From assembly GCA_018881555.1 (NCBI GenBank), contig JACAXG010000063.1:4817156-4881155 (forward strand): a stretch of DNA of 64,000 nt, in the 5' to 3' direction. The position numbers were made by a program, and so were the translations under genes. Within the stretch, counting starts at the first letter, position 1, and the number at the start of each line of letters is the position of its first letter. The notes beneath the pieces were generated by a model. It worked only from the letters and a program-made list of their open reading frames with translations, was not told the origin of the DNA and made no database searches. Positions 50,251 to 63,844 of this stretch are shown piece after piece. The stretch is from Amblyornis subalaris (Eukaryota > Chordata > Aves > Passeriformes > Ptilonorhynchidae).

Positions 50251-53200
50251 GGGGTGGTGGGAATGTTGAGTCCAGCTGAAGAGGGGAGTGACAAGAGTGG
50301 CTTTTGGTTACTTGTTCGAGTACCTGCATTGGTCACCAGTGTTACTCATGTCAGGACTCCCACAGAACTAAACTGACTTTAGTGTGGTTAAATGTGTGAA
50401 GTATCTCCTTTTTTTTTTTTGAATGAAAACTGCTCTGCTCTTGCCTCTAAATTTTTTGCAAGACTCAAATACACAAAATATAGCAGCACAATGCAGTTGT
50501 GTGATTAACTCCCAGGCTGCCAAGGGAATAAGAGNCAAAGCCCTGTTTGGCTGACAAAATGACCAAATTATGATCCCTCGGNGTGAATTGAGTGTGCAAC
50601 TCCACAAGGATTGAGTGAGATGTAAGGTTGAGGCAAGACTGATGTGTAACAGTATTTAGACAGACATTTGCTGTTTGTCACTGTAAGTCTGAGCAATGAT
50701 TTTCCAGATGAAAACGTCCTATATCTGTCATCTGTTTCTATCAGAATCTCAAGAAGTTCGTGAGATGAACATGTATATTTGAATCTTGGTTGAAGAGAAA
50801 CTTGAAAAATAAATAAAAATAAGGGAATACAGATATTAACTGTTAAATCTCTTCATACAATAAATGAGGTGATACATTCAGCCCTAATGACATGCCTTCC
50901 TGAGTGAATATCTATTTTCTCATTGTTCATTTTGACAACATGACAATAAATTAACATGGAGGGCTAAAGGTTCTGTATGACCTCCTCAGTTGTGTTGGTC
51001 CTAAGTTTCTGTGCATATATTCCAGAGCTCAACAGGTGCATGAGAAGCAAGTCAAGGAGGGAATGTGCCTTCTAGGGTGCATAAAACAGCCCCTGGGAAA
51101 CCAATATTAATAGAATACAAGTGTTCACTGAGAGGGTAGATAGTGGTCAAACATCATTATTAAATTGCAAGACTCCCTGAGAAAGAGTGAGAGTGGTACT
51201 GAAAAGCAAAAGCTAAAGTTCAGTTTATTCTTTCTTTATCGTTCTATATTTGTCCTCTTGCAATATTGTGGGCAAATCTTTCTGTCTGTTGTTTGTAAGA
51301 ATGGAAGTGTTTGTTTCATCTGTGTGAAAGATGTTTTGCAGGAGGAATACAGTATCAATCCCCCTGCTGGATTGCTTCTAATTGAGCTAACATTTTTTTG
51401 TAAATGCAAGGGGAAAAAATAAATCTAAAACATCCCATTCAGTACTTCTTTGTGACTAACCTGTTCAGAAGAAATTAAGAGCGTGCTGAACATGTTGATA
51501 TAGCATAATTTATTCATTGTAGAAGCTGAGGAGATTCACTCTTCACTGTGAATTCTTCTGCTGAATGTAAACTCCTGAATCACTTTTTGTATGCAGTGCA
51601 GCAGTAAGTTCTTCATTTGCAGTTAATCTGTGTATATTACATACCAGAGGGCCAAAATCAACCCAATTATAAGCAAATAAAGTTCTGTTGATACTAGGGA
51701 AATTACCCAAGTGCTAAGCTTGCTACCTAATATTCTTTACCATGTCGGTTGGCAGAAAATGGTACTTGCTTTCTAAGAACACTGACTGCAGTTCCTTTTC
51801 ATTTGTTTTTAGTTTTTTCATGCTTTTTAAATGTCTCAGACTGATCATGTGAGATGACAGACAACACAGACTTGTCAGACACTGCTGCTGGCTTTGGGGA
51901 AGATGTTTAGATATTACATTTAGATCTTTATGTATATGTTCTTCCTTTCATCTTGTAATAAGATGTTTACAATGAACCATTTTCTTCCTCGGGCCATTTT
52001 CCATGACAGAAAGTTGTCCACAAGCAGAAAAGCACCACACCATTGCCTTTGACTATAGTAAATGCTAGTTTAGATAAGCTTTGCCCTGATAGAAAATCAT
52101 CAAGCCTGCACTGTTTTATTTTTTTTCCTTTCAAGATTGAGTGCCCCACAAGGAATCATGGAAGCAGGAAGAACTAGGGGTGGGAAATATGATGACAATT
52201 TTTGCAATAAATCCAGTATTGCTAGCATTTTGAGGCTACAATAAAGATTCAGAAAATCTAAATGTTTCATGGCGTTTTGACATTTCGTTGCCATGATGTC
52301 TTTATCTTGCATGTTCTGACAAATTAAATCCTTGGCAATATTTATATGGGTTTTCAAGTTAGCTGTCATTCAGAGCTGAAATGCTTAGTGGAAATGAATT
52401 ACAAGTGCAGAAAACACATTCCATCTAAAATTTATCTAAACTCTAAGAGCACTATTCTGCCTCAGGTGAGGAACAACTTTAATTTGCAGTGCCTTTTTTT
52501 TTCCCCCTCAGTTTTGCTTATCACAAACACAGTCAATAAGAAAGCACATTCACTGAGTCCTAGCACAAGATGTTAGATATCTTGGGCAAATGTTCTAATA
52601 ATTTGAGTGTTGGTCCCTTCTGGAAACTCCTTTTGAAATAAAACCAAGCAAAAAACACAACATCCTGTGAAGAACCTGATGCTGGATTCTGTTCTGACAA
52701 TTTGTACTGCAGCAGACTTTCAGGGGACTGAAGCAAGAAAAACCCTTGAGCACAGCTGCTGGATTACATCCAGAGGCGTACATGGGAGCTGCTGCTGGTT
52801 TGGGTCATGGGGAATCACACACAGGACTGGGAACATAACCTACTTGGAGATGTTGCAAATACTATTGTATTAGTCCCTCGACTTTCATAATTAAGATTAT
52901 TTTTTTAAATATCCCATTATATTCCGCTACGTGGACAATACAAAGGTGACGATGCTTTAACTCCGTTCCCCTTTCAGTAAGTTTGGGAAGTGTATGGCTA
53001 TATAATGCCATTAAAAACCTATGAAATTGTAAGGAACTTTAAGACTGTGCTANGTTATGAAAAACAGTATTTGTATAAGCAATTTATGGCACAGTACTAA
53101 AAACGTTACTGTTTCAAACCTGAGTGTTAGCGGTAACTGCCTGTGTAGTTAATTTTCCTCTCAAATTAATTGGACTCCTCAGCATTNTATTATTTGAGGA

Positions 53201-53834
53201 GTAATAGCTACAGGCATAACTTTTTTTGTTTGTTAATGTGCTTTTTAAAGTATATCTGGTTTCAAAGGGAAATCAGGATGTTTTTCTCTAACAATAGAGG
53301 TGTCTANTTTTACACATTCACAACTTTGTTTTTCTTTGAATATTTTAATGCTNGTTAATGAGTCTCCTTTGCTTTGCAAAGAGTACTACTATGGATACTA
53401 TACCCAAATTACCATTTTGCTTGTTTATGAAAAGCCTAACTATGAACATAATACTGCCCTGGCTTCATCTTTAAAAGAAAATTATTGTACTTCTANATAA
53501 AACATAGGAAATGATAAACAACACATGCATTGTTTGTTATCACCNTAACCTATGAAACCAAATTGGTGTGGGATCTTGTTCACTATGAAAAGAATGTCTC
53601 TTTGTAAGTGAGTTAAACCCAGGTTTAATCTTCCATTTCTATAGCATACAATTCTGAGTGGTAAAGGGCTAGTAGAGCAAGCTGACTCATTTACTCACAA
53701 GGATACCCCACGAACATGCACAGAGGTTTTCTAAAGCAATCGGTGTCATGGATATGTTTCCAAGCCTGTGGGTTTAGGATTTTAAGTTAGAAGCACTTGG
53801 CTGAGGAAACAACGTGGACTTCGGTGTTTAATGA
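50251..53834. other. Non-coding stretch
   Basis: No gene or repeat was recognised. The frames here are all short (under 90 codons) and without motifs. Confidence 0.5.
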
Positions 53835-54174
53835 CTCTCTACAACTACCTGAGAGGTGATTGTAGCCTGGTGTGGTTTGTCTCCCAAGTAACAACTGATA
53901 GGATGAGAGGAAATGGCCTCAAGTTACACCAAGGGAGGTTTGGATTGGATATTAGGAAAAAAGATATTTACTGAGAGGGTTGTCAAGCACTGGGACAGGC
54001 TGCCTGGGGAAGTGTTTGAGTCATCATCCCTGGAGGTATTCAAAAGCCTTGTAGAGGGGGAAATTAGGGACNTAGTTTAGTGGTGGACCTGTCAGTGCTG
54101 GATTAATGGATGGACTCNATGATCTTGGAGGTCTTTTCCAACCTAAATGATTCCATGGTTCTGTGATTCTATAG
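53835..54174 (+). mobile_element. CR1 LINE 3' end, 5'-truncated
   Basis: The sequence follows the sense strand of bird CR1. It contains ctacctgagaggtgattgta, aggatgagaggaaatggcct, ggaggtttggattggatat, gcactgggacaggctgcct, a block around ggaggtattcaaaagcctt, gatcttggaggtcttttcca, and the terminal octamer-like repeats gattccatggttctgtgattctat. It starts within the last few hundred bases of the element, so no protein coding remains. It is in the opposite orientation to the 8.7-kb copy. Confidence 0.93.
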
Positions 54175-57100
54175 CCTTATAAAACTTCACTATAAAGTTA
54201 ATTCAGTACTAGTCTGGCAAAGTGAAGTTGATGCTAACTAGTTGATTCATTCATTTGATTTCCACTGACAGAAGCTTTTTCAGTGGTTNTATAACAACAT
54301 CCTGTGATTGCAGCAATAAAATGAAAAAAAAAACCTGTTACACAGACACAGGATTATTCACAAAGTGCTTATCTCCACTGGCAGGGTGGTGTAAATAAGA
54401 ATCACCTCTTACTGCTCCAGTATATATTCAACTTCTCTCTGACTGTAATATTAGTGTTCCCCCTTGAACTTCCTTCATGATTTGTTTATTTAGGTATGAT
54501 AAGTGATGTCAGATACTAGGCCTTGCTTAAAGATAGCAGCAATGACAATCACCTTCAAAGATGAGAATTGACTTGAGCTTTCAGACCTTGAAATAACCTA
54601 CTTAGCCACTTATCTCTATGTGTAGTGCTATGCGTTACTTGTAAATAGATACTAAATTGTATAATATCTCAGAATTTATATACTGAACTAAATTAAATAC
54701 ATTATCTATCACGATGCTTTGTGGTTTTGATTGTAGATTGGTCTATCTTTGTTCTTAAGAACTAGAGTACAGTTTGCTACATCCACATTCAATCCCTGGA
54801 ATTACAATAGGATACCAGAGTAAAAGAGTAGAAATTCTAAACATTTGGTAAAATGTCTTACTTCAGAAACTGAAGCAAACAAAATCTTGCTGTCAGACAT
54901 CTGGAGAAGGGACAATGTGACATCTCACACTGGTTTGCATACAGCTGCACAGAATGCACCTTCTTATGGAAATAAATCTCCTTCCCCTTTAACTGACTTT
55001 CAGAAGAAAGGGCACAGAATTTTGCAACTACCAGATTTACTTTGAAGGTATTGAGGGACACAGCAAGGTGGTGTGACACTTGTCCACAGCACAGTACTGA
55101 AAATGTCCTCTGTACGGATTATTGGATTGAGGACACATAATGAAATTTCTTCTTCAGCTTTTTGTGCAGCTCTGGAAGGTCTTTGATCACAGTTTATTCA
55201 CTAATTGCACTCCAGAGAATAAAATTGCTCTCTCTTTCTGCCTGTTGCCTTTTCCACACAGCAAAAACCTAACCAGAGGTAAAGCTGTAAAGCAGCCTCT
55301 CAATCAGCCTANGGTCACAACAAGGTGTTCTGATCATAAAGGCAGTGTACCCTCAAGCTCTTCTTCAAGGGACAACCCTGGAAGATGATGTGTGTTACAT
55401 CCTTAGGTTTTCTTCAGGTTGTGAACTGTTGGATCACTGCAAAAAGACTGGAAAATTACACCAGAAAATCCTCTCAGGTAAAGTGAAGCACTGAAGAAAG
55501 ATGGCAAAGAAGGTAAAAACTACAGACAAAAACCTATTCTCTGCTCCTTCATGAGNGTGAGGCTACAAAGTATGTGACTGTGTTCCAAGAGAAGCTGATT
55601 TTAGTCGGCTTCTGAATGCCTCGAGGGACTAAAACTTCAGCTGGGGGCATCCAACAGCAGTCACAGTCCTTTACAGAGTTCTGAGTAAGAAAAATGAGTA
55701 CCTGTAATGATATATAAAAACGTATGAACCATCTGAATTGAAGATTTCCTTGGTCTAAGTGAGGTGCAGCACAGTTCTGTTCAATTTTTTAATTTCTTGC
55801 CACATGTCTGTGAAGTTTTATGTCCAGATATTCCCAGGTCTAGGAACAGAGATGCCTTCACCTCTGGGATTCACTGTAGTCTGATCAGACACTTCCCATA
55901 AACTCCTGTTTGGTGAACTCTGATTCCTCAGCTGAGTCCCTAGATTCTAGGTTCAAATTGCACAGTCACCTTGGCAAAGCAGATGAGAAATATCTTGTGA
56001 CATAAGAATTTTCCTTTATTTTGTCTTCAAAAGCTTTCCTTTCATGTGGCAAGAGAAGACAGCCTGAGCAAGGGCGGAAAACACAACAAATGATTCCTTT
56101 AAAAAAACAACAAACGTTCCTTCTGAGGTCATCTAAAACATTGATCTTGACTTTGTCAACTGGACAGCTGGTAATAATCTCCTATAACNGTGGAATAAAG
56201 GGGGAAATAAAAATAATTTAAATCTAAGTTTGCCATTTACATAATTTATTTATCCCATTCACAACAACTCAATGGATTTGTTCTTGAGTTTCTCTCATGC
56301 ATACACATTTTTTTCCTTTTACCATTTTCCTGCCTTGCTGTGCTCTTTAATGAGTCCCTCTAAGAAATGGCTGCTATTACTCTTAGGTAATGGAAAAACA
56401 GAAAAACAGGCAATGAGTCTGTTTAGGTTTTGTTTTGCTTTTGAGCACAGTCACGACTGCATCCAAGAACCACTTTTCCAGGCAGTGAACATGGGTTTCA
56501 TTTTACAATCCAGAAAAAAAATGTCACAGCCAAATTAGTCTGTATTAGAAACACTGAGAAGATTCCCTTTTTCCTCACTGCCTCTATACATGGCAGAGAG
56601 AAAAAGAGACATTACTTAACTTTGCCATTTAATTGTTGATATATTTTTAGGCAAATCTTTGAACTTACTTTTCTCTTTTTTTTTGTGAATTCCAAACTAG
56701 AAGCTGAAGCACTGAAGTTGCANATACACAGGTGGTATATTTGTCTCTGCAGAACAGGCATAATTAGTCTTCTCCATGCAATTATAGAAACAGAAATATG
56801 TTCTCCAGGCTTAGCCATATGCTCTGTATTTAGTACTGATTCACTGGAAGGGTTTTTTTTCCTCAAAAGATTTTGTTTAGAAACTGTGTCCAACACTGTC
56901 TGTTTTGGCTCATAACACTAAAAACCCCGCAGTGCCTAATCACCGAAAAACCTCAGCCTTTCCTGTAGGTGCTGTTAACTGTGCTTCTTTTTGGATTCAA
57001 ATGATGTAACTGCCAATTATTAACTGATTCCTTCAAAATCAGTAGGATTAGCAGCACTTACATCTTTGAGAAATTCAGGCCAAAATTATGAGTGTGAGTG

Positions 57101-59051
57101 TAAACTCTGAAATCTGCCTGCAGCCTTGGTACCAGTAAACAAAGGTAATTCAAGACAGCAGTAAATTCACATTCACCTTTGGATTGTTACACCCTGATTT
57201 TTCCCATCTATGAAGACCAATTGAACAGACATCTTGCTGCTTTATATCCTGATTTTTTTCTCCCCTCAGTTAGAGTATTTGTAGAATTAAGGACAATTTT
57301 GCCATCAAATTTCTAGTGTAGCTAAGACAAAGCAGTAATTCTCTTTTCTGAAATGTCTGCTTGTTTTTTTTTTTTTCAGTCACAAAATGAAAGATCACTT
57401 TCCTGCCAGCTTAGAGATAAAGCAGAAATACTTGGCTAATGGGCAATTTATAAAAAAAAAAATCCAATCTATACAACCTTCAAATGCAAGAGCAATTTTT
57501 CACACTTGCTAAACCAAGATCTTTTTTTCTCATTTTCAGCACTTAATAGGATGAGTTATTTCTCAAGCACAATTCCCCACCTTATCTTTAAGTGCACAAT
57601 GATGTCAGAAAGTGCACAGGCAAGATAAATCTGAGTGTTTTTCTTTGATTTGAGTGTGCTGAGATTTCAGAGATTTTCTTTATTATGCAGCATGCATATT
57701 TTGTGCTAACAAGTTTTACAGCCTTTGAATGGTTTTCTGNAACATTTCTAAAAAGATACTAATGGTTTGCAAGTTGATATTTAAAGTAGACTTAAAAGCA
57801 CATAAAACTAATAATTGCCACATCTACATACTGCTGTCAAACATGAATAGTGATCATTGTATTAATATCAGTAATTCCTCTTGGAAGCTTTAACACTTGG
57901 CACTGCTATCATTACCAAATGTGTTTATGTCAACTACTGTAACGGTTTTTCTAATGTCATAACTTTCNTGAGTTAATTATAAACAAATTGGCACACTTAA
58001 TTAATGGGTCCTCCTAATAATATATTATCTCAGCTATGTGTGAACCATACCCTGTTACTAGCAGTGATGCAGCTCAGTTAATGATGCCAAACACTATAAC
58101 CCTCTCAACAGCAAAAGGCACACCAGTATTCCTAGAAAACAAAATTAGATGTCTTTAAAATAGAAACAAAGCAAGAGTGCACCCGGGGCAAAATGATGCT
58201 GTCATGTTGGGTTTAAGCAACTCTGAACTTGTGCAGTATAACAGAGACAAATCCTGCCTAACTTCTAACAGAANAAACAAAATATCTGCTGACTGAACCA
58301 AAGTGCTGTCTCACTTGCCAGCTCAATCGGAAACGAGCAGCCATAGCTTTGTTCCTGTGTGGAACAAAGAAACACAGGGAAAACAAAGCATATGAAAGTC
58401 CTTGATTCTGCTTAGGAGACCTCCATTTATCAGAACTGATGAATGAGCTATTTCTCAAGCCATCCAGACACAGGATGCTTCACAGGAGCACTTAAAGTTT
58501 CTGTCTATGGAAGTTAGAATTTAAGGTTACACAGGTGGCTTCAGGGGACAAAAGAGNCATCACAGGACCTCAGGTGAGGTTCGACAGCAGGGCCTTGCTA
58601 GTGATAGGATTTGTAATATTTCTGTATTTAATAGCACAAAGTCATTAATTTTTGTTAAATGCAANTCAATTTTTACTGTAATAAGTAATAAACAGAAAAT
58701 ATGAAATGTCAGTTTTGTCNCAAGAAAATAATTAATTTCAGCTACTTTCCCCAGAAAGAATAATCTGACCTTTACAAATTGCCCCAAATGAAACACTGCA
58801 AGATAAAATGCTTTGTTTTTCTCGTTTTCTGTTAATCACAGAAACTGTTCCTGTGAACTTTGTGTGTATATAGCATAGCTGGTTATACCTAAGTGCTTCA
58901 GGTTATCTGCATTGCCGTTTAACCCTATACATACCTGCGAAGTATCTGGCACGTTTCTGAGTGCTATAAAAATTAACACTTGAAAGAGCATGATAAATGA
59001 CTTGAGTTAGCAAAGTAAAATTACCCTTTCATCAGTGCAGCCAGTTTATAA
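54175..59051. other. Non-coding stretch
   Basis: There is no recognisable gene. The interval is AT-rich, with ordinary short frames (the longest is about 94 codons) that carry no known motif. Confidence 0.5.
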
Positions 59052-59131
59052 TGATATGTGACTATTACAGGGTAGTGCAGGCTGGTACTTGGATGGTTGA
59101 AAATTAGTTTGCTTGGTAACACAGTTCTGCT
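59052..59131 (+). repeat. 5S-rRNA-like stretch, possible remnant of a 5S-derived SINE or pseudogene
   Basis: The exact segment TACTTGGATGG matches the C-box core of vertebrate 5S rRNA. CAGGGT lies upstream at nearly the 5S distance, a TGAT...CT block lies before that, and a loosely similar GCTTGG...CTGCTA segment follows. Colinear similarity over about 75 bases is weak except in the core. Amniote SINEs of the SINE3/AmnSINE1 type begin with a 5S-derived promoter, so an ancient SINE head is possible. A chance match cannot be excluded by eye. Confidence 0.35.
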
Positions 59132-61339
59132 ATTTCCTTTCCTTCCTGGAGAGGGGAAGAGAAGTAGAATGAAAAAGGAGGAGGGATGAGAAAAATGGAG
59201 CTAAACCCCAAGTACATTCTGGAAACACGAATCAAAATCCTTTAGCTCAAACCAGCCTCAAAACTGAGATGTTTTGGTATTTTCTTCAAATTTCATTATT
59301 GCCAGGGAACGGCTTACTGGTGATAAAGGCCTACTGATGATTCGTATCTGAATGAGTCTTTCATTCTAGAGAACATGCCAAGACACAGAAGGCAACTCTC
59401 TTAGGGAATGGTTCAGGGCTGCCTTTGGCTCGCTGAGCACTGAAGCAAACTGTTGTCACCACTGGTTTTTGAAAAGACATTGCAGTCACCTCTTGAGAGC
59501 TGGGAGACCCAGAAACAATGGAAACTCTTTCCAGCTGCTTTGCATGGAGTATTCTACCGGCAGATCTTGTGCTGACGAGTTCTGCTACAAAGTCAGAACA
59601 GTTTTACACCGCTAAATGTCTGAAATGTCTGACCTGAGTTGCAGGGACAAAGGTAATGCAGTTAGAGGCTTAAGAGGCATGGGGTTCTGATATGTGGTAG
59701 CCCACACAATATTTTTTAAAGTGGTTATCTTTGGCATTTTCTCCACTCACAACTGGTACAACAATTTTGACCTGTCTCAGAATTCTTGAAACAGCTTGAA
59801 GTTCATTATCGGGCTCAGAGATTTTCTGTCAGAGGTGGACCCGGGCCACACACATTCATCCTTATCCTCACCTGTTTCAAGTTCAGAGAATGCCAAGGTT
59901 TCTTGGCAGAAGGGATCCTCTCAGCCTTTCTCTGTCCGCCACTATCAATTATCAGGATAACCTATCAGGATAATCTATCAGTTCTCATAGATAGATCCCT
60001 ACACTTTAATTTTCGAGTGCTCAGGTCTAGAGCTAGTCCCAATGCACTGATATATTCCACTGTTTGTTACAGATCAGATACTGCTGTTTAATAGTAAAGT
60101 CCATATGAATAATGTCTGCTCTTCCTGCCCTTTTTAAGTTACAGACCTGACCTAGAACACCTCTTACTTTTAGTCTAAGAATAAAGAACTTGCCTACTGA
60201 AAAAGTTCTGAAAAATAATTGACCACAATGTATCCATAACCAACATTTTCTTTTAGTATCATACTTAAATCTAAATTAAGCTCTAGGTCTAGGCATGTCA
60301 AATAGGTCTCTAATCTGAAATCTCCCTTTACTTTGAAACAGACATTGTTCTCCAATCTCCTTTTACTTTGCACCATTTTCACCTTGCTCCCGCCTGACCT
60401 ACTTCACAGTGAGGTTCACTCTGCTTCTCATAAACTGCACTTTCCTGTCATCTCATGGGACTCACCTGAACCACAAGAACCCTCACATCAGCAGAATTAC
60501 CAATAAATAAGGGATCTTTAACATCAAAGAAAGCACCAACCATCTCAGTAATGCTGTAGAGGTACAGGACAGGTATGATCTCAAAGAGATGGTCCCATGC
60601 TTTGTTTGCTTAGACACAGATAGTAACTTGGGCTGAATGAGAATTGCCCTGAGTGTATGAACAGCCAGATCTCCCACTTCCTAACAGCAATGATTAGGCA
60701 ACATTTGATATTTTTTAGAAAAAATTAGGCACATTATCTAAGCTGAAACATTATATCTTCAACAAAGTACATTAGCTAAAAGATATGGATAAACATTTCA
60801 CTGTGCAATAACCTGCTTTATCTACAGAAAATGTAACATGCTTGCTGCCTTTTATCATCAGAACTGCCAGCAGAATGTAGCTGTGAGCCACCACTTTCTA
60901 CTTANTGAGTCACTTTTTATCCTCCCTCTTCTTTTCTGCTTCACTATGCAAGAAACCTGCTGGTAAAAACATTATGCAGCTTTGAATCACTCTGTTTGCC
61001 ACAACAAATTATTAATGAAAACAGTGACCTTCCTATAAATCACTTACATATGTACTAAGGGGGAAATTCTTCCTGGCATGAACGTAGACAGCAAGAANAG
61101 TGCTCAATATAAGGTATGCATTTGAACAAGAAACAAGACTCAGTTCACCATCAACGCATGTTTTAAAATTTAATAATTTAAGAGTGCCATCAGATCTGGT
61201 TTAGGAATACTGCAGATCANCTGATGACTCCACTCAGTCCCAGAGCATTGCACAGTACAACCTTCATCAGTGATGCCCAAACCATTCAAGGTACCATTTC
61301 CAATAGGTAGTGAGGCTATGTCATAACCCTGTGTGGATT
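59132..61339. other. Non-coding stretch
   Basis: No gene is recognisable. A 13-bp unit (tatcaggataayc) is repeated near 59950-59977. The frame 59786-60091 on + (101 codons) has no known motif. Confidence 0.5.
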
Positions 61340-61870
61340 TTGACTGAAACTGGAAGAACATTCTGCAAGAATTCTTGCCAGGACCCTGCTCCAGCACAGG
61401 CCTCCAACGGGGACACAGCCTCCTCTCAGGCATCCACCTGCTCCCCTGTGGGTCTCCTCCACGGGCTGGGGGTGGATCTCTGCATCCCCATGGCCCTCCC
61501 TGGGCTGAGGGGCACAGCTGCCCCACCAGGGGCTCACCAGGGGCTGCAGGGCAATCTCAGCTCTGGCACCTGGAGCACCTCCTGCCCCTCCTTCTGCACT
61601 GACCTGGGTGTCTGCAGGGCTATTCCTCTCACACAACCTCACTCCTCTCTCCTAGCAATTACTTCTCTGCAATAACTTCTTTGTCCTTCTTCAATATGTT
61701 TATGTATTTACAGCAATAACAGAGGCATTACCACCATCTCTGATGNGCTCAGCCTGGGCCAGCTGTGGGTCTGTCCTGGAANCAGCTGCCATGAGGGAAA
61801 CTTCCAGCAGCTTCTCATAGAAAACACTACTTCAGCTACCAAAACCTGGCCATGCAAACACAATACACTT
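61340..61870. mobile_element. GC-richer avian dispersed repeat, LTR-like
   Basis: This segment stands out by base composition. I recognise it as similar to a common bird repeat, from wording such as tctggcacctggagcacctc, cttctgcactgacctgggtg, gggccagctgtgggtctgtc, cttccagcagcttctcatag and ccatgcaaacacaatacac, where it seems to end. The overlapping open frames on both strands (61310-61675 on +, 61170-61642 on -) follow from its GC-rich, stop-poor composition and are not genes. I cannot fix the family, left boundary or orientation. Confidence 0.55.
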
Positions 61871-63430
61871 TTTTCTTATCTATTTCCTACATCCTCACTA
61901 CAGTAAGAATTTAAATCAACTGACCAGAATCACCAAGTGATGACCAAGAGAGAAATTGAAGATATAANTCTGCAGACACTGAGGTTCACACTACACACTA
62001 AATGAAAAAATGCCTCAAACCCACTCATCACAGAGACTAACTGCTGGCACACTTGTTCTACATGTGCATTTATTCAGTAAAACTCATTCATTAGGTGTAA
62101 TGATTAGACTGAATCCTAATTTACNACAGAGATGCTCCTGCTTTTGGACCCAATCACAATTGAAAAGTATTACAATGAGCATTACAGTGTTGGGAAAGAA
62201 ACATGCCTGATCCACAGCCCACTGAAGCCACAGCTGGAGAAAACTTCTAATTTTAAGGAGGATTGGAACATACTACAGTCTTTAGCACGATTTAAATTGA
62301 CAGTTCACAGTTATTGCTTATGTTGCAATCCTCAGGTATCCAGCTGGTATCACAGACTGGCTTTCTCAGGCTCAACACCTGCATTGATGGAGAGATGGCC
62401 TCCCATCACACCTGCATAGATAAGATGGGCAAAAGGACAGAAAAATACCACCTTTCTCTTTCTGCTATGAAATAAAGCACCAAGCTGACAGTCTGAACCC
62501 AGAGTTNCACAGATGGCTCTGTGGGAAGAGCCCATTCTGTTATTGAAGCTGTGTTCAGCCCAGAGCCCTGCAAAGANGGGATTTGTCTGGGAGCCTCAAT
62601 CTCTTTGGTGATGGTTCTTGCACCATTCTGGCCATCCTGGTCCAGCACTCATTGCTCACACAGCCNCCCCANCACAGGTACCATANNTGTTCTTGAACTA
62701 CAAATCCTGGGAGAGCACTGATTGATGAATGGGAAGGAGTCAAACCTGGAAGGAATCCTCTCCCGTTCCCATGTGTTTGAACAGATGTACAACCTATGCC
62801 ATGCCTGCAAAGTGTTTCCCCACATCCCACAGTGCACCCTCCAAACCCTGGAAGTTCAAAGGGAGGCACTGTGCATTCCAGTATCCATTAATGCATCCAA
62901 GGAGTGAAATCCTTTCTTGACTGAAAAGGGGAGGAAAATCTATTGAAACCCATTAAGAAGGTATTTCCTAGCATTTCTTCCCAAAATTCTATGGGTTTGA
63001 GATTTAATGTTCAGTTTAGGAAGGTTTTNTCCTCACCACTGGAGTCCAGTCATCAGCATGAAACATCTTGAGGCCCTTTTCTCAGCCTCTCTGCTCTTTG
63101 TTGCCAGCATTGGGTGACGGTGTAAGACTCCACTGGAAACAAACTCCTCTNTCTGCCTCCCTTATTGCTGAAGGAAAGCTCCTGCTGAGCTGTCCTTTCC
63201 CTGCTTTCTGGCCAAAATGCCTGTAGCCCCTTCCTGAACCCTCTTCCTCTAAGTCTCTGTCCATTCAGAGGGGTAAAGATGTGTTGCACATCCATGGTCA
63301 TGCTTTGCACACACAGTCTCTGTTTCTCTGGTGTTTGTAGTTTGGTCTGGAACAGGNATGCATGGAGCAAGGTAAATGCATGAGACGAAAGATAAGAGGA
63401 AGTCGTCTGGTTGCAAACAAACAATTCTAA
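61871..63430. other. Unassigned stretch with overlapping frames and many ambiguous bases
   Basis: I recognise no gene here. Several frames of 60-133 codons overlap on both strands between 62010 and 63454, and Ns are clustered near 62500-62700. The longest (63053-63454 on -, 133 codons) is rich in Arg, Gln, Ser and Leu and interrupted by ambiguous codons. The stretch is flanked by repeat sequence on both sides, so it may be unclassified transposon sequence. Confidence 0.35.
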
Positions 63431-63431
63431 C

Positions 63432-63437
63432 TTTATT
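63432..63437 (-). terminator. Candidate - strand poly(A) signal
   Basis: TTTATT on + reads AATAAA on -. It is followed on - by a T/G-rich segment (gtttgtttgc). It lies about 410 bases beyond the stop codon of the - strand frame at the window edge, and could end either a host transcript or a retroelement transcript. Confidence 0.35.
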
Positions 63438-63490
63438 CCTTTGCTTAAGTCCATCTTATTAACAGAAGCCTACTACTTGTAACAATTAAT

Positions 63491-63775
63491 ACTGGGAGTA
63501 TTTTTAACAAAACCACAACAGAGTATTTAAAACAATGAATTCATAGAGTATTTNGAACAATCTATACAGAGTATTTCTAAGAGTCAATACAGAGAGCATT
63601 TAAAACAATAGATACAGAGAGTGTAACAATCAATATAGAGTATTTCTAATAACCAATGCAGAGACTATTTCTAACGACAGAGTAGTTATAACAATCAATA
63701 ATGAGTACTTCTCTTGACCAAGACAGAGAATATTTCTAACAATACAGACACTATTTATAACAATCAATACAGAGA
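63491..63775. repeat. Degenerate minisatellite, about 12 copies of a 21-26 bp unit
   Basis: The unit is close to ACAGAGTATTTCTAACAAT followed by CAAT. About 12 successive copies can be laid out by eye, beginning actgggagta and ending aatacagag. The copies vary in length by a few bases and differ at many sites (for example gagagcattt, gagactattt, gagtacttct), so the array is old and not homogenised. On the - strand one copy contains TATAAATAG. It may be part of an LTR or simply a local array. Confidence 0.8.
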
Positions 63776-63844
63776 AAAAACAAAATTCTTAACCTATCAA
63801 AGTACTTCATCTATTAAATTCTTAGTTAGTCCAATGAAGTAATT

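Noticed and set aside
61170..61675. Overlapping frames of 108-121 codons on both strands
   Set aside because: They lie in a GC-rich dispersed repeat that is poor in stop codons. Having several at once on both strands argues against coding.
63053..63454. 133-codon - strand frame
   Set aside because: It contains ambiguous codons, matches no family I know, and runs across the candidate - strand poly(A) signal at 63432-63437.
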